Assembly (NCBI GenBank): GCA_001643675.2
Contig: LSRY02000028.1
Location: 558,001 to 622,000, forward strand
Reading direction: 5' to 3'
Length of the DNA stretch: 64,000 bases
DNA from: Monocercomonoides exilis
Taxonomy: Eukaryota; Preaxostyla; Oxymonadida; Polymastigidae
The notes beneath the pieces were generated by a model that worked only from the letters and a program-made list of their open reading frames with translations, did no database searches and was not told the DNA's origin. Position numbers and translations under genes: made by a program. This document shows positions 57,795-64,000 of the stretch, in pieces (positions within the stretch are counted from its first letter, which is position 1; each line of letters starts with the position of its first letter).

Positions 57795-60018
57795 GGGTCA
57801 TTATTTTTCATATCATAACTTTGTTCGAAGAAAGATCTTATTTTAAGTAATTGTGGTATAAAGAGAAAAAATCAAAAATACATGTTTACAAATGAATAGA
57901 AAAAGAATCGTGATTGGTTTTTTGAAAACTAAGTTAATTTGAGAAAATTTTGAAAATTCCCTTATAGCATTTTATAATTAAGCTTCTTTCAATATATGAA
58001 TTATTTGATATCACAACATCTAACAAGTCCATTTATTGATTATTATAGATGACAATTTAAGTATGATTCAATTAAATAACTTTTTCATATGCTTTGAATT
58101 ACTTATCATTTGAAAATGAATGAATAGTTGTTTTATTAAATTCAGATACGTAAATAAGAGGTTTTAAATTTTGTTTGATGTTATTTTGGACTTTATAAAA
58201 GTCATGAACGTTGTTTATTTTATCTGAAGCGATTTAAAATGTTGCGAGCGAATTAGTGTTAAAGGAATTTCGTCACATATGAACGAGAGAATAAATCTAG
58301 AAGGGATTATATAAATATTATGAAGGATGATTTTAATTTATTAATTATAGAGAAGATGAGAAAATAGATGAGCACAAAGATTACAATGTTTTTTATTCTG
58401 TCGCTTTGTTTTTATTCGTTTTCTTTATATTTCTTCGAACAAAGCATTAAACATAACTTGTATTGTTGAAAAGTTTATTGTTTTTAATATGTGCACTTCA
58501 TTTTTCATTGAGAAGAGCAATAATCAATCTGAATTTTCAAGAGATCTTTTCCTTTTTTGAGAAGTTTGAAAGAAGAACTCGAAAAACAAAAAACATTATT
58601 TTGATTTCTCTTTAAACATATGATTTGCAACAGCAGTTGCAATTTTTCTATTTCTTATGATCAGGGAACAGGAAAAATGAAGAAAAATCAAGAAAGCAAA
58701 CAAAAAAAAGATAAGGAAAAACAAGTGAAATCAACGAAATTATGATTCAAATCTTCTTTGGAACAATTCTCTGGCTGTACAACGGCTACTACAGCTGAAT
58801 TGTTGAAAAATAAACCAAAGAAGAAGAAGGCGAAGTAAACGACGATGAAGACGAAGACGACGACGACGACGACGACGAAGAAGAAGAAGAAGAAGAAGAA
58901 GAAGAAGAAGAAGAAGAAGAAGAAGAAGAAGAAGAAGAAGAAAAAGAAGAAGATAAGGAGGAAGAGGAGGAGGAAGAGGAAGAATACAATTGCGATGAAA
59001 ATCAAGGCATTAACGAATGTGGTGGCGTCGCTTGTTTTGCCTCTTCGGGATTAATTCCGAGTGCTTCGCAGCTCCTCCATTCATTTTTTGCTATCCGTCC
59101 AAAGCTCCTTTTTTCCATCGCTCTCTCACAAGACTTATTCATCATTTTTCCTCTTATTCCTTTTCCTTCTTAGACAAGGACTCGTATCATCTGGGTGCAT
59201 CTTCATCATTTTGATTGGAATTGCCTTCCGCTTTGCCTCCTTCTCCATTTCTCTTTCAGCTTTCCCTCTGCATATGCATCCCTTTCTTGCCCCTGTGCAT
59301 CGCTAAGCTTGAAACCACTCAAACTTCCTTTTCCGCCTCCCATTTCTTGAAAGATGCTAACAAAACAAACAAACAAGCAAATCAACAATAAAAACAACAA
59401 CCAAACTAAATTAACAAACGAAAATAAAGAGACAAACATCTGACTGTTATTTTCCGCTGCAATATTTCTCCTTTATTCACTTACTTCTTAAAATGATACC
59501 ATTTCCATCTGAATACATGCAAGATTCATTTTCGTTTCACACTTCACATTAATTTCACTGTTTTTCTTTAACTTTCAAAATCGCTTCAGATAAAATAAAC
59601 AACGTTCATGACTTTTATAAAGTCCAAAATAACATCAAACAAAATTTAAAACCTCTTATTTACGTATCTGAATTTAATAAAACAACTATTCATTCATTTT
59701 CAAATGATAAGTAATTCAAAGCATATGAAAAAGTTATTTAATTGAATCATACTTAAATTGTCATCTATAATAATCAATAAATGGACTTGTTAGATGTTGT
59801 GATATCAAATAATTCATATATTGAAAGAAGCTTAATTATAAAATGCTATAAGGGAATTTTCAAAATTTTCTCAAATTAACTTAGTTTTCAAAAAACCAAT
59901 CACGATTCTTTTTCTATTCATTTGTAAACATGTATTTTTGATTTTTTCTCTTTATACCACAATTACTTAAAATAAGATCTTTCTTCGAACAAAGTTATGA
60001 TATGAAAAATAATGACCC
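57795..60018. mobile_element. Element E with 441-bp inverted repeats, nested in the hAT transposase
   Basis: The arms 57795-58235 and 59578-60018 are inverted and near-identical, beginning GGGTCATTATTTTTCATATC. ATAT lies on both outer sides (57791-57794, 60019-60022). Because the junction is palindromic, the duplication could be TA with TIR TGGGTC, or ATAT with TIR GGGTC. In both cases removal leaves the transposase frame open across the site. The 1.34-kb centre has a GAA/GAC microsatellite and no transposase, so E is non-autonomous. Confidence 0.85.
58850..58943. repeat. (GAC)n(GAA)n microsatellite
   Basis: About 8 GAC/GAA-type triplets, then about 20 GAA triplets, inside element E. The poly-Lys, poly-Phe and poly-Ser ORFs over it are artefacts. 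Confidence 0.95.
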
Positions 60019-62664
60019 ATATGAGAAGATGAATTGCTTTCCTTTTGAGACGATGAAGTTTGCTTTTTGTTTTCGCAAGGTTCAGGATTCAACGAATGAA
60101 GAGTGGAATAAAATGCGTCGATTATGAAGGGGTTCGATTCATATGTCATTGAAGATGGAACATCGAACATTTTTTTCGAAAAGATAAATCATTTCCAATG
60201 AACAAATCTTTCACAATTTTTTGCTTTGAAGTTTCATTTGGAAATTCATTTTGCTTGTCTATTCTTTTCATCTTGCAGATTTTTCGATGATCAGTTTCCA
60301 TTTCATTTTCAAAAGATATCGAGTTCAAACAAGAAGGAGAAGAAGTTGATTGTTTTGATGGAATGGAAGGAAAAAAAGAAGTGGAAGGAGAGGAAGAGGG
60401 AAAGGAAGAGGAAGAAGATGATGAAGAAGAAATTGCATTGGAGTAAAATGACGAAAATGAGGGTGAAATTGACTAAAATAAGTGTTCGCGACCCTGGGAT
60501 TTTGATGAATCTGCATTGTTCGTAATATTCATATTAAAATGTTGTAATTCATTATTTGAATCAACGTGTTTGGAAATCGAACAAGTAGTTTCCACTGAAA
60601 AAGCCTGTTTATATCCTTCTTTTAACCTGCACAATTCTGAGCAGAATGTTTCGGAAAATGATCCTGCTTGATAAAGATTTCTTCCTGTTGGTGTCAAAGA
60701 GAAGGCTAAAGAAATAATATTCCCTCGATTTCCTGCCAAGAAAAAATTAAAAAAAAGAATTATAATTTGACATAAACCAGATCGCCAGTTTTCATCGGAA
60801 AATTCTGCCAGCTCCTGCATACAAATGAACCGTGCAAATACCTTCAATATCTTAGGGAAAATATCACCTAACTTAATTTCTTCATTTTCAAAGAACAACT
60901 GAAGTTCTTTGAGAGGAAATAAAAGAAGTTCATTTTTGATCTCATCTTTAACAAAAATTAATTCCTTCAATTCAGATAAGCAATCATTAAAATAATGTTT
61001 TCTAATGAAACAACAAATGCCATAAAGACAATGCCATCTGGTTTCCACAAATGTGGGGCATTTCAGAATAGTAGGATTTCTTCGAGAAAAAACTTTCACT
61101 TGTTTGGAATATGTAATTAATGTATCTCTCAATTTTTGAAAGAATTCATTTTTTCTGTAAAAATGACGCACCACTAAATTTAGCAGATGATTGCAACAAT
61201 ACACAAATATTGGAGTCGTTCCTGTGCATATCGATAAAGACGTTTTAGTAATATTTTCTTCACTCAAACTTTCAATTGCTTTCCGTTGAGGAAGCAAACC
61301 ATCCGTGCAAAAGCATCGCACTTCTCCGTGAAGATCTCTGATTTCCGTTAAAATCTGTGTGATGAGCTTCAAATAGTCTGATGAAGTGTAGCAAGCTTCA
61401 TTTATCCTCCAAAAAAATGGTTTTGCAAATTCCTTCAATGGGACTACTGTAATAACTGTTTATTTTTTGCTTGCAATAACTCCTCCATCAATCATCACTC
61501 CAACCATAGAGTTATAGATTATTTTTTTCCTTTCAGCGATTATTTTGTTCACTTCATCATGAATGATTGAAGAGAGTTTTCTGTGATTTAAACGCGGAAA
61601 AATGGACTCTGTTGACAAAGAAGGATTTTGTTGTGAGATCTGTATTAATGTTGAAATAAAAGTATTAAATTCCGATGAGTAAGCAGACAAGAAAGCTATA
61701 TTACAATGGCTGATCAGCTTCAAAAAAAAACTAATTAAGGAATCATATTGAAAATGATAAGGCACGATTTTCTTTGTTGCAAAATTTGTTTGATTGCTTG
61801 AAGTACATGGCGATTTAAAATATTGGACGATACAAGAATTATTCAACAGAGAACATTGATGATTGCATATCCTTTCGCTTCCTTTCCTTCCACATATCCC
61901 GCAATCAACTCCTTGCTTGCTGTTAGGACATAAATAGTATATATGGCCATCCTTTTTTAACGAGCCATCATTTTTAACTGGAGCATATGCTATCCAAAGT
62001 TTGTTGTTGTTCACTTCAAAGTGAACTTTTCCAATTTCATCACCTGTATTGTTGGGGTGTTTGTAATCTTTTTTTAATAAAGAAAAAGATACGATGTAAC
62101 TTTTGATCGTAATAAATTTTTTTCACGCATTTTCCAAAATTAGTGGTTTTCGAATATTCCAACTTGACAAAAGAACAATTACTTCTTTTCAACTCTTCTA
62201 TTTTTTTTCCCAATGCGTCGCTCTTTGAAAAAAAATCAAAACAATTCATTTTTGTTTAAATTAAACTATGTATTCAAACCACTTCTTTTGTCTTAATACA
62301 ATTTTGTAATTCAAGAGGTAAAAACTTTATGAAATTATAGTTATTTGTACCTTCCGTGATAAAAGCTTACTGATATAAAAGTTGATCTATTCGATAGATT
62401 GATCAGATTGACAGACTGATCTATATGACAGGCTGATCAATTCGACCGACTGATCTTTGTCGAAAAAAAATAAAAAATGTTTATTTATGAATTGTTAACC
62501 AATTATTAATTATTTGAAAATACATGAAAATTATATTTATCTTTTTTGTTTGAATTAAAAATTAAAAAATATTCGAAAAAAATGCAATAAGCATTTGAAT
62601 AAATTTTTTTGTCGGTCGACTTGTCGAACGCTTTCAAAAAATGTCGGTCTGTCGCAAAGGTCTA

Positions 62665-62672
62665 CAATTAAG
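62665..62672 (+). repeat. Right 8-bp target-site duplication CAATTAAG
   Basis: Identical to 45699-45706 and directly adjacent to the right inverted end of the 17-kb element. Confidence 0.65.
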
Positions 62673-62741
62673 TGATCACATGTTGAGTTGTGGACAAAAT
62701 CAGGGAAAGGGATAAAATCCGGGAATGTCAAATGAAAAACT

Positions 62742-62744
<3 letters not shown>

Positions 62745-62809
<65 letters not shown>
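62745..62809 (+). repeat. 65-nt poly(A) tract
   Basis: 65 uninterrupted A residues, 72 bp outside the right target duplication of the 17-kb element. It could be the tail of a retroposed sequence or a simple slippage tract. No polyadenylation-type gene body is visible upstream. Confidence 0.95.
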
Positions 62810-62812
<3 letters not shown>

Positions 62813-63030
62813 GAAATTGATTTTGAAAATAGCAAACACTTTCCTATTGCTCTTCAATTATTCGAAGAAATCTTTTTTTGAAATGATAAAATTATTGAAC
62901 AAATACAATAAAATGTATGGATCACAAAGCCGTAATGTTTGCTTTCTCTTTCAATATGTCTTCTTTCCTTCGTCTTCAGAACTTTCAAAAGTTTTTGCCA
63001 CCGCAGAATTAAGAAGATAAAAATCAAAAG

Positions 63031-63432
63031 TTGAAAAAAGTGATTTTTTTTCTTTCAAGAAAAGAGATTTCACACAAAATCAAAATATCTTCTGGCTTAG
63101 TCTCTTCTTCTGCACTATATCGACTAATATCAACTTTGAGACAGGGAATGGATCCACAACATAATGGAAGATTGAATTTGTTTTATATCGAGGAACAAGA
63201 AGAAAAAGAAGACGATGACAAATGTATTTTGTTTTCAGCAGATAAAATAACATTCAAAGACATTATTAAAATAGTTTGGTTTTTGTTTGAATATTTTTTT
63301 AACTTTTTTGTGTTGCATTTCAGGGCTGAACACGTCATTCAAAGAAAAAACAGAATCAAGGATGATAACAGCGAAATTACAGAAATTAATGAAAAATTGG
63401 CAAGTCATTTCAAGAAAAGAAGCAGTGCTTGA
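63031..63432 (+). other. ORF with probable intron, possible N-terminal part of the pogo-like gene
   Basis: The frame carries SGLVSSSALYRLISTLRQGMDPQ and an acidic stretch. A GTTTGG...TTTCAG intron (63274-63323, 50 nt) can be proposed, after which EHVIQRKNRIKDDNSEITEINEKLASHF follows. It lies directly upstream, on the same strand, of the pogo-like catalytic relic. I do not recognise the domain itself. Confidence 0.35.
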
Positions 63433-63552
63433 CAAATGATAAAATCAAAATCCATAGAAATATAAAGGTTGCTCTGATCCTCAACGACAAACATTTCTGT
63501 GTGGTTTTCATTGCTTGGGGACTTAATTAGTACAACAAAAAATTTATGCACT

Positions 63553-64000
63553 GATCTGACATTTATTATTGATGAAACAGGCACAAGTTTATGAAAATAT
63601 GATAGCAATTTCGTTATGAAACGATCAGACAAAGAAGATCCAATGTTACACTCCCAACAACTTCAGCTCAACGCAGCTATGATTTTCGGAATTATTGCAG
63701 ATGGATCATCAATTAATCCAGTGATGATTTGAACCTCAAAAACTGTTGAAAAAGATCTTGCAGTATATAAATATCAACGACTTGAAATAGTGGCCAACAG
63801 AAGCGGTTGGATAACAAAAAATGACTTTGAACAAATCATGATGAAAAACATTTTTTCCACTGTTAACAAAAAAAGAATTGAATTGCATGGATCAGAAGCA
63901 TCTGCATTTATTGTTATGGACGGGCATTCATCGAGGCTTTGCTGGCCTGTGATAACATGGTGTCGTGAACATTAAATTGAAATTGTTATTCTTCCTTCGC
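63553..64000 (+). pseudogene. Pogo/Tigger-like DDE transposase relic (cut by window end)
   Basis: One frame carries FIIDETGTS (first catalytic Asp, codon at 63571), NAAMIFGIIADGSSINPVMI, VYKYQRLEIVANRSGWITKNDFE and FIVMDGHSSRLCWPVITWCREH (second Asp, codon at 63919), then IEIVILPS at the window edge. This is the DDE_1 (pogo/Tigger/jerky) layout. Three in-frame stops (TGA 63592, TGA 63730, TAA 63973) show decay. The third catalytic residue lies beyond the window. Confidence 0.75.

Larger units (their letters stand above)
56986..62249 (-). pseudogene. hAT-family transposase, interrupted by a 2.2-kb insertion and nonsense codons
   Basis: N-terminal pieces are 62249-62040 and 62014-61460 with a Zn-finger-like cluster (YLCPNSKQGVDCGICGRK...CNHQC) and the first catalytic area (GVMIDGGVIAS). 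An in-frame TAA follows at about 61460, and the same frame resumes (EFAKPFFWRINEACYTSSDY, CFCTDGLL, NHLLNLVVRHFY, CPTFVETRWHCLYG) to 60473. The C-terminal exon 57678-56986 has the hAT dimerisation motif (LITFPCSDTSCERLFSRLRRIVGDRRHSLS). Between them element E (57795-60018) sits inside coding sequence. Introns may also be present near 60.4 kb and 57.7 kb but could not be fixed. TDG, ETRW and the Cys-Glu-Arg-x-Phe-Ser block are hAT hallmarks. Confidence 0.82.
45707..62664. mobile_element. Putative 17-kb hAT-like element carrying host-type pseudogenes
   Basis: The left end AAAGCCTTTGCGACA (45707) and the complement of the right end TAGACCTTTGCGACA (62664) share CCTTTGCGACA as an inverted repeat. 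Both are directly flanked by the same 8 bp, CAATTAAG (45699-45706; 62665-62672), the hAT target-duplication length. Motifs TGTCGGTCGA and TTGTCGAA recur just inside both ends. The reverse-strand hAT transposase occupies the right third. The left two thirds contain broken host-family genes. The alternative is that two ends of different hAT copies happen to face each other, but the shared 8-10 bp flank argues against it. Confidence 0.65.

Noticed and set aside
45707-62664. Polinton/Maverick element (size and inverted ends fit)
   Set aside because: No DNA polymerase B, retroviral-type integrase, packaging ATPase or capsid genes are visible; the transposase is hAT and the target duplication is 8 bp, not 6.

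Overview
This is eukaryotic nuclear DNA from an AT-rich protist that uses the standard code: TAA, TAG and TGA all end conserved genes. Genes are split by many short GT-AG introns, mostly 45-120 nt, with donors of the type GTTTGN or GTATGT. A flagellar axoneme gene (DRC2) shows a flagellate ancestry. Two gene families here are ones I recall from oxymonads (Preaxostyla, e.g. Monocercomonoides or Blattamonas): the pectin-lyase-like surface proteins with a degenerate kinase tail, and the two-exon helical family ending SLNISDYF. That assignment is recollection plus inference, not proof.

Positions 1-23.4 kb are a dense housekeeping block: the C-terminal part of glycyl-tRNA synthetase, a secreted Cys-rich protein, TAP42/IGBP1 (a PP2A regulator), a small membrane protein, a large B-box plus CCCH zinc-finger protein, a high-molecular-weight thioredoxin reductase, a CSN8-like protein, a SAPS/PP6-regulatory protein, TFIIF-alpha, DRC2/CCDC65, TRAPPC6/Trs33, ribosomal protein uS17 and a C2-domain protein. 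Most of these I could resolve to exon level by hand. The thioredoxin reductase reads ...Gly-Cys-TGA-Gly-TAA at its end, the signature of a selenocysteine (GCUG) enzyme.

Positions 23.6-38.1 kb are a nest of DNA transposons. (A) A 4.6-kb Merlin/IS1595-like element has about 1.4-kb inverted arms, each carrying an identical frameshifted fragment of a host gene. (B) A 3.2-kb element has piggyBac-like ends (TTAA-CCCTGGGTGACG). (C) A Tc1/mariner-IS630 element is split by (D), a 2.9-kb relative of A with a perfect 8-bp target duplication. An apparently intact member of the captured gene family lies beside this nest (38.5-39.8 kb), followed by a 549-aa protein of tandem 30-residue repeats (42.8-44.5 kb).

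Positions 45.7-62.7 kb appear to be one 17-kb hAT-like element. It has 8-bp target duplications (CAATTAAG), inverted ends containing CCTTTGCGACA and a decayed hAT transposase. Between its left end and the transposase lie about 9 kb of broken host-type genes: surface-protein/pseudokinase pseudogenes and a reverse-strand Ser-rich pseudogene. A further 2.2-kb element with 441-bp inverted repeats is inserted inside the transposase. The window ends in a decayed pogo/Tigger-like transposase. All exon boundaries and repeat limits were read by eye; no alignment was run.
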